This document shows, piece by piece, positions 30,371 to 38,375 of a stretch of 64,000 bases of DNA. Source of the stretch: Bog-473 sp963804055 (GTDB lineage Bacteria > Actinomycetota > Acidimicrobiia > Acidimicrobiales > RAAP-2). The stretch lies in the NCBI GenBank assembly GCA_963804055.1, contig CAWDOU010000013.1, positions 734,366 through 798,365 on the forward strand, in the 5' to 3' direction. Positions within the stretch are counted from its first letter, which is position 1. The number at the start of each line of letters is the position of its first letter. Made by a program: the position numbers and the translations under genes. Below the pieces are notes generated by a model. That model saw only the letters and a list, made by a program, of their open reading frames with translations, was not told where the DNA came from and ran no database searches.

Positions 30371-30391
30371 ATGCGTCAGCCTCCCTCGTGA
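30371..30391 (+). other. Six-codon upstream reading frame coupled to the propeller gene
   Basis: ATG CGT CAG CCT CCC TCG TGA encodes MRQPPS, and its stop overlaps the main GTG start as GTGA. A TAGGCT box at 30352-30357 would start transcription a few bases before it. It could deliver ribosomes to the main gene, which lacks its own Shine-Dalgarno sequence. Confidence 0.35.
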
Positions 30392-32676
30392 CCCGCCGAC
30401 CGGGACGCCCTCTGGTCGCACTCCGGTGGCACCGGAGCCGTCGCGTGATCGGTCCCGTCCTCGCCGTCCTGCTGCTCGGCTCGTTGGTGTTGGTCGTCAC
30501 GGGCGTCGCCGGCATTCCCCCCGTCGGCGCCAGCAATCTGGCCTGGGCGACCACGCCGCAATGGAGCCAGGTGCTCGACGACAGCGGAGGACCGGTCGAG
30601 CAGTCCTCGCCGAACATCGCGACCCTCGACGGTGACGGGCCTTCCGTCGTCGTCGGGGACGCCCGCGGTGCCGTGTACGCGTACCACCTCAACGACGGCT
30701 CGCCCGTCAGCGGCTGGCCCGTGCAGCTGGGAGTGCCGATCGACGCCACTCCGTCGGTGGCTCAGACCAACGGCAGTCCGTACGACTCTGTCTTCGTCGG
30801 GTCGGGCACCTCGGGCAACTCGTCCGAGGGCGGCTACCAGGCCATAGGGCCCGGCGGGAACATCGAGTGGTACACGCCGGTGGTCAACCCCGCGACAGAC
30901 GGCCAGCCCGCCCAGGCGGTGGAGGCGTCCATGAGCGTGGGCTCGCTCCAGGGCGGGACGGGCGTGGTGGCCGGATCGCTGGGCCAAGAGGCCTACGCGC
31001 TCAACGCCGCCAGCGGGTCGGCACTGCCCGGATGGCCCTTCTTCACGTCCGACTCGGTGTTCTCGACGCCGGCACTGGCCGATCTCTACGGCACGGGGCA
31101 GACGGAGATCGTCGAGGGAGGTGACCAGAGCGCGGGATTCGCACAGGGCCGGAACTACACCCAAGGAGGGCACCTGCGCATCCTGAACGACCGCGGCGGG
31201 CTGATCTGCAGCTACGACACCGATCAGGTGGTCGGCTCGTCGCCCGCCGTGGGCGGTTTCCTGGCCGGCGGCGCCACCGGCGCGGTGTTCGGCACCGGCA
31301 CCTTCTTCTCCGGCGCGTCGGACACCGACACCGTGCTGGCGGTGGACGACCAGTGCCATCTCAGGTGGTCGACGAAGCTGGACGCCAGCACCTCGAGCAG
31401 TCCCGCCCTCGCCGACGTCGCCGGCAACGGCACCGAGGACGTCGTCGAAGAGACCGACAACGGGTCGACCGGATCGGTGTGGGTGCTCAACGGTGCGACA
31501 GGGCAGCCCCTGTGGACCCAGCCGATCATCGGAAGGGGCCTCGGCAGCGTGACCACCGCCGACCTCTTCGGCACCGGGCACCAGGACCTCCTGGTCCCGA
31601 CCACGGCGGGGGTCGAGATCTTCGACGGCATCACGGGTGCACTCCAGGCAGAGCTCAACGCTGACGGCTCCGACGTCAACGGGATACTCGGGTTCATCAA
31701 TTCCCCGCTGGTCACCGACGACGCCAACGGGGAGGTCGGCATCACCGTCGCTGGGTACACCTACAACACCGACCAGGGGGTCATTGAGCACTTCGAGATC
31801 CCCGCATCGAACGGGGCGCAGGCGGTGGGCGCAGGCTCGTGGCCGGAATTCCATCACGACCCCCAGCTGACGGGCTCCCTCGGCTCGGGCGCCGTCACCC
31901 CTCCATGCACGGTGCCGGCCGCGGCCTACAGCGGGTACGACATGGTGGCGCGGGACGGCGGGATCTTCAGCTTCGGCTCCCTCCCGTTCTGCGGGTCGAC
32001 CGGGGGTCTGACGCTCAACGCGCCGATCGTCGCCATGGCACAGGCCCCGGACACCGGTGGCTACTGGCTGGTCGCCTCCGACGGCGGTATCTTCGCCTAC
32101 AACGGCGCCGGCTTCTACGGCTCCATGGGCGGGCAGCGCCTCAACAAACCCATCGTCGGCATGGCGGCGACTCCGGACGGCCGCGGGTACTGGCTCGTGG
32201 CGTCGGACGGGGGCATCTTCACCTTCGGCGACGCCCAGTACTACGGATCGACCGGCAACCTCGTCCTCAACAGTCCGGTGGTGGGGATGGCAGCCTCCCC
32301 GGATGGGCTCGGGTATCGCTTCGTCGCGGCCGACGGAGGGATCTTCACGTTCGGTGACGCACAGTTCAACGGATCAACCGGGAACCTGCATTTGAAGAAG
32401 CCGATCGTCGGCATGGTGGACGACGTGGCGACGGGTGGCTACTGGCTGGTGGCATCCGACGGCGGGGTGTTCAGCTTCAACGCGCCCTTCTACGGGTCGA
32501 TGGGTGGACAATTCCTGGCCGCGCCGATCGTCGCCATCAACGCGGTGAACAACGGGCAGGGCTATCAGCTGGTGGCATCCGACGGAGGCCTGTTCTCGTT
32601 CGGCACCGCGACGTTCCGCGGATCGATGGGCGGCCAGCACCTGAACCAACCGGTGGTGGGGATCTCCGGCTTCTGA
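30388..32676 (+). CDS. Secreted double-propeller protein with six C-terminal DGGIF repeats (copy 1)
   Basis: A 762-residue protein. It has one N-terminal hydrophobic segment (IGPVLAVLLLGSLVLVVTGVAG), then an FG-GAP/VCBS-like propeller of about 430 residues (SSPNIATLDGDGPSVVVGDARGAVYAY, LADLYGTGQTEIVEGGD, PLVTDDANGEVGITVAGY). It is followed by FHHDPQLTG and six about 42-residue repeats of the form YWLVASDGGIF.FG.A.F.GS.G...LN.PIVGMA. Six such units suggest a six-bladed propeller. A Cys before repeat 1 (TPPC) and one inside it (PFCGS) are conserved in the paralogue at 38376 and could form a disulfide. Binding or adhesion at the cell surface is likely; no catalytic residues are visible. Confidence 0.8.
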   Translation: MTRRPGRPLVALRWHRSRRVIGPVLAVLLLGSLVLVVTGVAGIPPVGASNLAWATTPQWSQVLDDSGGPVEQSSPNIATLDGDGPSVVVGDARGAVYAYHLNDGSPVSGWPVQLGVPIDATPSVAQTNGSPYDSVFVGSGTSGNSSEGGYQAIGPGGNIEWYTPVVNPATDGQPAQAVEASMSVGSLQGGTGVVAGSLGQEAYALNAASGSALPGWPFFTSDSVFSTPALADLYGTGQTEIVEGGDQSAGFAQGRNYTQGGHLRILNDRGGLICSYDTDQVVGSSPAVGGFLAGGATGAVFGTGTFFSGASDTDTVLAVDDQCHLRWSTKLDASTSSSPALADVAGNGTEDVVEETDNGSTGSVWVLNGATGQPLWTQPIIGRGLGSVTTADLFGTGHQDLLVPTTAGVEIFDGITGALQAELNADGSDVNGILGFINSPLVTDDANGEVGITVAGYTYNTDQGVIEHFEIPASNGAQAVGAGSWPEFHHDPQLTGSLGSGAVTPPCTVPAAAYSGYDMVARDGGIFSFGSLPFCGSTGGLTLNAPIVAMAQAPDTGGYWLVASDGGIFAYNGAGFYGSMGGQRLNKPIVGMAATPDGRGYWLVASDGGIFTFGDAQYYGSTGNLVLNSPVVGMAASPDGLGYRFVAADGGIFTFGDAQFNGSTGNLHLKKPIVGMVDDVATGGYWLVASDGGVFSFNAPFYGSMGGQFLAAPIVAINAVNNGQGYQLVASDGGLFSFGTATFRGSMGGQHLNQPVVGISGF
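31933..32673 (+). repeat. Six tandem about 126-bp units encoding DGGIF repeats
   Basis: Six in-frame units, each encoding about 42 residues. Units 2-4 keep the full YWLVASDGGIF or close variants. Unit 6 ends the protein. Confidence 0.8.
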
Positions 32677-32686
32677 CGCCTGCTCT

Positions 32687-32712
32687 CCGACTGACCGCAG
32701 TCGGTCAGTCGG
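32687..32712. terminator. Bidirectional hairpin between propeller gene and GT-C-like gene
   Basis: CCGACTGACC (32687-32696) and its exact complement (32703-32712) form a 10-bp stem with a 6-nt loop. The right arm contains the stop codon of the minus-strand gene. Confidence 0.75.
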
Positions 32713-34705
32713 ACGTCTTCTGCAGCTGCATCGACGTGACGTCCAGCGTGCTGTTGGCACCGACGCCCGCGCTGAAGGAGAGCGTCGCCGCGCCGGAGGT
32801 GGAGAACGAGAACGTCGTCTGCCGGGTGGACGTGGTGGGGGGGAGCACGAGCGTTGCCACATGCTCCTGGGCCAGGTCGAGCGGCGCGGGCGCAATGGTC
32901 ATGTAGCGCATGGAGGTCGGATGGCGCACGCTGAGCCAGTCCGTGACGAGAATGCGACGGATGGGCGTCGTCACGAACGACATCCTCGAAGGGGCTCCCG
33001 ATGGGCTGTCCACGCTCTCGGTCAGGGTGACCTTGAAGGTCCCTGCGCCCACGTCCACCAGCGGCGTCGGGTTCGTGCGGAGCCTGGAGTCCCCGGCCTT
33101 CCACGGGCTGCCGAGGTACTGGCCGCTCCACGTCAGCGGGGCCGCAGGGGCAGGGCTCGAGGGGACGACGAACGCCACGAGCACCACCAGGACCACCGCG
33201 CCGGCGCCAACGGTCACGACGCGCCGCAGCTCTATCGGCCGCGCGCTCGTGAGCCTCACCAGGAGCCACGTGAAACCGACGACGAGCACCACCTCGATCA
33301 GCGCCTCGACCGCGACCACCCCACTGGTCCGGCTCGCCACCGACGGCAGGTACGAGTTGACCCAGTCCCACCACCCCGGGTACAGGCTCGGGTCCCAGGG
33401 GGCGAACGGGGGGAACGTCTCGTTGGAGAAGGCGTGATGGGCGAGGATGATCGGGACGGCCTGTACCACCCACAGGAACGCCACCACGCCGCCGACCACG
33501 GCCAGTCGCGTGCGGTACGCCGCCAGTCGCTTCAGGAAGAACGGGGACCAGGCCAGCAGCATGGGCATGACCGTCCACTGGAACCGCCCGGCCAGGGCGA
33601 CGCCGCCGAACGCGCCGAGGATCGGTTGCGATCCGTTGATCACGAGGATGGCCCCCGCCCCGACGACGAGCGCGAGGTTGGTGACCCCTGACTTCCGGCG
33701 CGAGTACCACAGGCCGAGCAACCCGAAGAGAATCGTCGGACATTGCACGAGGAATCCCTGGTCCCGGTCGAAGACGAGACCGAGCGTGTCCTTGACCCCT
33801 CGTGCCCCCAGATCCGGGCTCGGCTGGGGGAGCCCCAGCAGATTGCCGAAGAAGTACTTGTTGTAGAGAACGAGGAGCGCGAACGAGGCGATGACGGCCC
33901 CGATGATCACCAGCGCACGTGAAGCCTGCATCCGCCGGAGAGCGACCAGGGCGAGCAGGCCGAGCATCGCCGCCACGTCGACCGAGAAGTTCTTGACCTG
34001 GAACCAGGGTGGGACGGCGAGGGCGATGGCGATGAAGGTCACCGAGGTCCAGCGGCACGTCCCCGAGCGCTCCACCCGTGCCATTTCGAGGAGCCCGCAT
34101 GCGAAGAAGACGCCACTGATCAGATCGGGATAGATCTGCGTCCCCGCCAGCAGCAGGGCAGGACAGGCCAACGCCAGGGCGAAGACCAGCTGGCCGTTGC
34201 GACCCAGGTCGGCCAGCGCCGAGCCGCGCTGGTGGATGAAGACGAAGCCGATGGCATTGACGGTGAAGAAACCGACGAGGGCAAGCGGCACTCCGCCGAG
34301 CGCGATGAACGGAGCGAGGAGGACGGGGACGCCGATGCCCTGGGCGAAGATCGCGCCGTGCGGCCCGTAGAAGACGTGCGCCCCCATCGTCTGGAGCGTG
34401 GCGCCCTGGGGCCAGGCGAAGATGTAGTGCGACGCCAGGTCGGACTGGAATTGCGGGAGCACATGGACGCTCAGGTGACTCAGCGTCTCCCCTGCGATGA
34501 GATAGTGCGGCGAGTCCCCGGTGATGAGGTATCCCTGGGAGCGGAGCAGGAACCATGTGGCGATCTCGACGATGACGATCGCCACGACCACCAGGGCCAG
34601 CGTGAGCCAGCGAGCGGGGTGGAACCCGTCGCCGTCGGGGTCGGCGTCGACGGCGACGGCCTGCTGCGGTTGCGGCTGCGGCTGCGTGGACATCGTGGCC
34701 GTCAT
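32705..34705 (-). CDS. Large polytopic membrane protein, GT-C-like
   Basis: About 666 residues with roughly twelve hydrophobic helices (ALVVVAIVIVEIATWFLL first, VGAGAVVLVVLVAFVV last) and a C-terminal extracellular beta-rich domain of about 150 residues. The first outer loop, SQGYLITGDSPHYLIAGETL, contains an Asp placed where GT-C enzymes have catalytic acidic residues. IYPDLISGVFFACGLLEMA and DRDQGFLVQCPTILFGLLGLWY resemble uncharacterised actinobacterial wall-assembly proteins. The acceptor and donor are unknown. The N-terminal tail is Gln/Pro-rich (QPQPQPQQ), and a start at 34693 is also possible. A palindromic operator lies upstream in the divergent promoter. Confidence 0.65.
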   Translation of the reverse strand: MTATMSTQPQPQPQQAVAVDADPDGDGFHPARWLTLALVVVAIVIVEIATWFLLRSQGYLITGDSPHYLIAGETLSHLSVHVLPQFQSDLASHYIFAWPQGATLQTMGAHVFYGPHGAIFAQGIGVPVLLAPFIALGGVPLALVGFFTVNAIGFVFIHQRGSALADLGRNGQLVFALALACPALLLAGTQIYPDLISGVFFACGLLEMARVERSGTCRWTSVTFIAIALAVPPWFQVKNFSVDVAAMLGLLALVALRRMQASRALVIIGAVIASFALLVLYNKYFFGNLLGLPQPSPDLGARGVKDTLGLVFDRDQGFLVQCPTILFGLLGLWYSRRKSGVTNLALVVGAGAILVINGSQPILGAFGGVALAGRFQWTVMPMLLAWSPFFLKRLAAYRTRLAVVGGVVAFLWVVQAVPIILAHHAFSNETFPPFAPWDPSLYPGWWDWVNSYLPSVASRTSGVVAVEALIEVVLVVGFTWLLVRLTSARPIELRRVVTVGAGAVVLVVLVAFVVPSSPAPAAPLTWSGQYLGSPWKAGDSRLRTNPTPLVDVGAGTFKVTLTESVDSPSGAPSRMSFVTTPIRRILVTDWLSVRHPTSMRYMTIAPAPLDLAQEHVATLVLPPTTSTRQTTFSFSTSGAATLSFSAGVGANSTLDVTSMQLQKTSD

Positions 34706-34752
34706 GGCGAGACCCGCGCCGACTGAGAGGGAGGGGTCGTCACAGTTCGGAC

Positions 34753-34758
34753 ATGATA
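34753..34758 (-). promoter_or_regulatory. -10 element for the GT-C-like gene
   Basis: TATCAT abuts the 15-bp palindrome at 34759 and lies 47 nt before the start codon, so this transcript has a short leader. Confidence 0.4.
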
Positions 34759-34773
34759 GTGAGCCTGGCTCAC
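34759..34773. promoter_or_regulatory. 15-bp palindrome in a divergent promoter region, operator-like
   Basis: GTGAGCC-T-GGCTCAC is an exact inverted repeat with one central base. It touches the TATCAT box of the minus-strand gene and lies about 100 bp upstream of the plus-strand secreted protein, so it could control both. Confidence 0.5.
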
Positions 34774-34875
34774 GCCAGAGGGGCAACGACGCTCGGCCGG
34801 TCCCGGCTCTTTTGCCAAGGAATTCTCACGTTCGGCGACCCGGCGTCAGATGCCGGCCGTGAAATGATCTGGCCG

Positions 34876-36495
34876 ATGAGCGATTCGGAGTGCCGCGGGA
34901 CGGCGCGGCGCGTGCCTCGGCTCCTGTCGCTGCTGGCTCCCGTCGCCGCGGTGCTCGTCCCCGCCGCGCCGACCGGTGCCGCCGTTGCCGCCCCCGCGCA
35001 CCAAGTCGGACCCGATGCGCACTTCCCTCTCACGCTGCTCGACGGACGGACCGTCTACGTCGTGAACCTGTCGCGCGCCACGATGGAGAACGCGGCGGCA
35101 CTGGTGCAGACGGCGAACGACTCCACCGTGACCCAGGCCCCGGCCCGGTACGTTGCGGGCCCACCGCCCGGGGGCGGCGACTTCGACAACGGCGACGAGG
35201 TCATTATCACCGAGGACGGCCTCTATTGGCTCAGCCTCCACTGCCGGGCCGGGTTCTTGACCGGCATGTGGCCGTTGACGCACCACACGTCCGGCGGCCA
35301 CACCGACTTCGCGTTCTCGAACGTCGCCAACACGAGCGGCTGGGCCCCCAACGAGCTGCTGCCGGGGTCGGAAGGGGACCCGCAGGTGCCGGGCCAGGAC
35401 TGCCCGTCCTCGCCCACCATCGTCCCAGCCGTCGGGGGGACGTACTTCTTGGCCGTTCCACTGGGTGGGGTGGACGCCAGCACGACCTGCGGCCACGGGA
35501 CGTTCGCTGCCGGCCCCGGGTCCAACGACTGGCCCGTGATCGGCGCCGACGAGGTCGTGCACGGCCACACGCATTCGTTCTCGTTCTCCGGCACGGCCGG
35601 CCAGGAGTTCGTGGGCGACACATCCGGCTGCGGTGCCGTCGGAAGCCCCAATTTTGCGCTGGGAGACTGCGCGGGCAACGTCGTCCACCTTCTGTACACG
35701 GTGACCTACACCTTCTGGGACGCCGGCGCCCAGACGACCGACTTCGACGGAAGCCCCGACACGGAACGAGTGAGCGAGCGTCTCCGACTCACGCCGGTGG
35801 ACTACAGCAAGGGCGCGACCTACGCCTGCCAAGGCGATCCCGTCGTGGGTCGGCCCGGTATCAACCTGGCCTACCTCAACACGCCGATGGACACGCAGTA
35901 CTACTGTCCGCCCGGATCGAACACCGCGACGGCGTGCGCTCCGGCCAGCGCGCTGCAGCCCATGGATCGTGTCGAGTCGAGCGTCGCCATGGTGCAGAAC
36001 TCGACCTTGGGAGCGCCCTGCGACCACCGCCGCGTGCCCGCCCGTCGGCTGGGCACGCTGTGCACGGTCCCCTGGGTGGACCCGGGCACCCAATTCTCGA
36101 ACGTCGAACAGGAGACGCCTGACGGTCGCCCCATCACCGCGGGACAGACGAATGACGGCTGCACCTACGAGTCGTTCGAGCAGGCCAGCTCGAAAACGAA
36201 GGGGTTCACCCTGCTCTATCCGGACGCGTCCCGTACCGGCCATCCACTGCACACCGCTCCCGATCGCGTGGAGTTCATCAGTGACGGTGGGGCCAATCCC
36301 CCGGTCATCAGCCCCGAGAATTCGTATATCGATCTGACGCTGGAAACGGGGACCTCGGCCTTCCTCCCGATCAACCGCACGCAGACCATGGCCTGGGACG
36401 TGCAGATGCAGCCGTACCGACCGCCTGCGCACTGTCCGCGCCCCCTCCGTGCGCCGCACCGGGAAGGTGGCACCGCACTGAGCCCCGGCCCGTAG
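34876..36495 (+). CDS. Cysteine-rich secreted protein of unknown function
   Basis: About 539 residues. The signal peptide (LLSLLAPVAAVLVPAAPTGAAVAA) is followed by a mature protein with about eighteen cysteines spread over its length (LHCRAG, GQDCPSSP, TTCGHG, TSGCGA, GDCAGN, YACQGD, YYCPPG, TACAPAS, APCDHR, TLCTVP, DGCTYE), suggesting several disulfides. Conserved-looking beta strands alternate with Gly/Asp/Asn-rich loops, and GHTHSFSFSGTAGQEF may be a lectin- or jelly-roll-like strand pair. I recognise no domain. Possible alternative starts are at 34864 and further upstream. It ends 6 bp from the convergent DUF2079 gene. Confidence 0.6.
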   Translation: MSDSECRGTARRVPRLLSLLAPVAAVLVPAAPTGAAVAAPAHQVGPDAHFPLTLLDGRTVYVVNLSRATMENAAALVQTANDSTVTQAPARYVAGPPPGGGDFDNGDEVIITEDGLYWLSLHCRAGFLTGMWPLTHHTSGGHTDFAFSNVANTSGWAPNELLPGSEGDPQVPGQDCPSSPTIVPAVGGTYFLAVPLGGVDASTTCGHGTFAAGPGSNDWPVIGADEVVHGHTHSFSFSGTAGQEFVGDTSGCGAVGSPNFALGDCAGNVVHLLYTVTYTFWDAGAQTTDFDGSPDTERVSERLRLTPVDYSKGATYACQGDPVVGRPGINLAYLNTPMDTQYYCPPGSNTATACAPASALQPMDRVESSVAMVQNSTLGAPCDHRRVPARRLGTLCTVPWVDPGTQFSNVEQETPDGRPITAGQTNDGCTYESFEQASSKTKGFTLLYPDASRTGHPLHTAPDRVEFISDGGANPPVISPENSYIDLTLETGTSAFLPINRTQTMAWDVQMQPYRPPAHCPRPLRAPHREGGTALSPGP

Positions 36496-36501
36496 AGTCC
36501 G

Positions 36502-38217
36502 CTACCCCGAGGTGGCCGGGAACTCGAGGCGCGTCGTCCCGGCCTTGGGGTGCACCACGAACGCCTGCACGCCGTTGCTCGAGGCGATCTCCCGCGCGCC
36601 GATTGAGCGGAGGTAGTCGACGGCCGTGGCCGTCCCTGCCGCGGTCGAGAACTCCAACCCCGCATTGGTGAGGATGACCACGACCGGGCCCGTGCCGTAG
36701 ACGGGCACGATCTGCCCGCCGCTGTCGACGTCGAGAAACGGGAACACCAGCCGTCGGTCGGCGAAGCGCCCGATGACGCCTTGCGAGACGATGACCTCGG
36801 TGCCGTCCGGGATCTTGGGCTGCAGCCGAGCCAGCGTGGCGGCGGTCGGTCCGTCGATCACGGCGAACTGCGTGCGCGCCCGCGGGATCCAGATCGCGGC
36901 GAGGACGACCACCTGCACCAGGAGCGCGACCGCCACGACGGAGGCCACGAGACGGCGCCCCGACCAGCGCTGGCGCCCCAGCCACAGCAGCACCATCACC
37001 GTGCCCACCAGGACGAACGCGTAGACCGACAGGCTCTGGAAGGCCGAGGTCTGGCTGCTGAAGACCAGTGATCCGTTGAGGGCGTTCTCCGACAGGACGA
37101 CCAGGCTCATGCCGAAGCCGAGCGGGCTCAGCACGCCGATGAGCCCACCGGCCGCCAGCTGGAGATACAACAGATGCGCCCGCGACCAAATCATGTGAAG
37201 CGGCGTCCCCGGGTGGGCGATGATGCCGCCCAGGATGGCGCCGGTGCTCGCGGGGGACCCGGCCGGCACGTGGGCCAGGTAGGCGTAGTTGTAGCCGATG
37301 AGCGTGCCTTCGGCCCCGCCCACGGCGGAGACGATCACCGAGGCGAGGATCCCGCCCACGGTCAGCGCGATGCCCGGGACGCGGAGGTCGCGCCGGTGGA
37401 CGCTCAACAGGGCGAAGATCCCGATGCCCACCAGGTAGGTGCCGGCGACGTTGCCGCACAGCAGGAGCGCCACCACCCACCACAGTGAGCGGAGCATCCG
37501 TCCCTTCCAGATGTCGCGCGCCACGAGGAGGGCGAACAGCGTCGCCAGCGGCTCGATGTGGAAGTCGAAGGAGGCCGACCAGTAGACCCAGGGGTTGATG
37601 AGCGCGATGGTCAGCGCGCCCAGGCCCAGAGCGGGCACCCACCCCCGATCCCATCGCTGCTCCCACCAGGAAAGCCGTGCGTGGCCGGGCCCGCCGGCGA
37701 TCACGCCGTCGCTCGCCGGCGCCGCGACAAGGACGTCGCGGGTGAACAGGACGATGACCACGGTGCAGGCGGCCAACGCGAGGTCCTGCACGACCAGGAG
37801 GGTGAAGGAGCTCGGGAAGACCAGCGCCAGGAGCGCCAGCGGCCAGGTGATCAGCTCGAGGTGGTCCTTCCAGAAGGGATAGCCGTAGTGCGGGTAGTTG
37901 TGCGGGTTGATGGTCATGTAGGGGCTCAGGTCCCCGTGGGCGATGCGCGACCAGGCCTGGTTCTCGACGGCGAAGTCGACCGTGAGGTCGAAGTGCGAGT
38001 ACAGGTGCGCGCTGTAGACGATGAGGACGCCCGCCTGCACGACGCCGGCCGCGATCCCCACCCAGACCAGCCAGCGCAGCGACGTCCGCCGCCCGCCATC
38101 CTGCTCCAGATCCCCGGAAGGCCGCTCGACTTCGTCTTCCGCGGGGCGGGCCGGCGCCTCGTCGATGGTCCCGGCGGACTCGGCCTGGAGCAGATCGCTC
38201 TCGTCCGGCGTGGTCAT
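36502..38217 (-). CDS. DUF2079 family polytopic membrane protein
   Basis: A 571-residue membrane protein with roughly ten helices. The first is WLVWVGIAAGVVQAGVLIVYSA. DUF2079-type signatures are visible: FDLTVDFAVENQAWSRIAHGDLSPY, NPHNYPHYGYPFWKDHLELI in the first outer loop, and SFDFHIEPLATLFALLVARDIWKGR. The family is found in actinobacteria and archaea and is thought to be GT-C-like, but no substrate is established. The C-terminal 150 residues are extracellular. The N-terminal 45 residues are acidic and Pro/Glu-rich. A TACACT promoter lies about 50 bp upstream. Confidence 0.8.
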   Translation of the reverse strand: MTTPDESDLLQAESAGTIDEAPARPAEDEVERPSGDLEQDGGRRTSLRWLVWVGIAAGVVQAGVLIVYSAHLYSHFDLTVDFAVENQAWSRIAHGDLSPYMTINPHNYPHYGYPFWKDHLELITWPLALLALVFPSSFTLLVVQDLALAACTVVIVLFTRDVLVAAPASDGVIAGGPGHARLSWWEQRWDRGWVPALGLGALTIALINPWVYWSASFDFHIEPLATLFALLVARDIWKGRMLRSLWWVVALLLCGNVAGTYLVGIGIFALLSVHRRDLRVPGIALTVGGILASVIVSAVGGAEGTLIGYNYAYLAHVPAGSPASTGAILGGIIAHPGTPLHMIWSRAHLLYLQLAAGGLIGVLSPLGFGMSLVVLSENALNGSLVFSSQTSAFQSLSVYAFVLVGTVMVLLWLGRQRWSGRRLVASVVAVALLVQVVVLAAIWIPRARTQFAVIDGPTAATLARLQPKIPDGTEVIVSQGVIGRFADRRLVFPFLDVDSGGQIVPVYGTGPVVVILTNAGLEFSTAAGTATAVDYLRSIGAREIASSNGVQAFVVHPKAGTTRLEFPATSG

Positions 38218-38267
38218 GGAGTGGTGCGCTCACGCTCGCGAATCCGGACGGGCGCCTCCACGCGCCG

Positions 38268-38273
38268 AGTGTA
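38268..38273 (-). promoter_or_regulatory. -10 element for the DUF2079 gene
   Basis: TACACT is a close match to TANNNT, lying 50 nt before the ATG in the 157-bp spacer between the DUF2079 and second propeller genes. Confidence 0.45.
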
Positions 38274-38375
38274 ACCAAGGCGACATGGCGCTAGGGGGGG
38301 CTACGGGGCGCAACAGGGCACTCGGGGCCGGCGGTCCGGCCGGCGACCCGGCCGGCCGCCCGGGTCAGGGGACGG

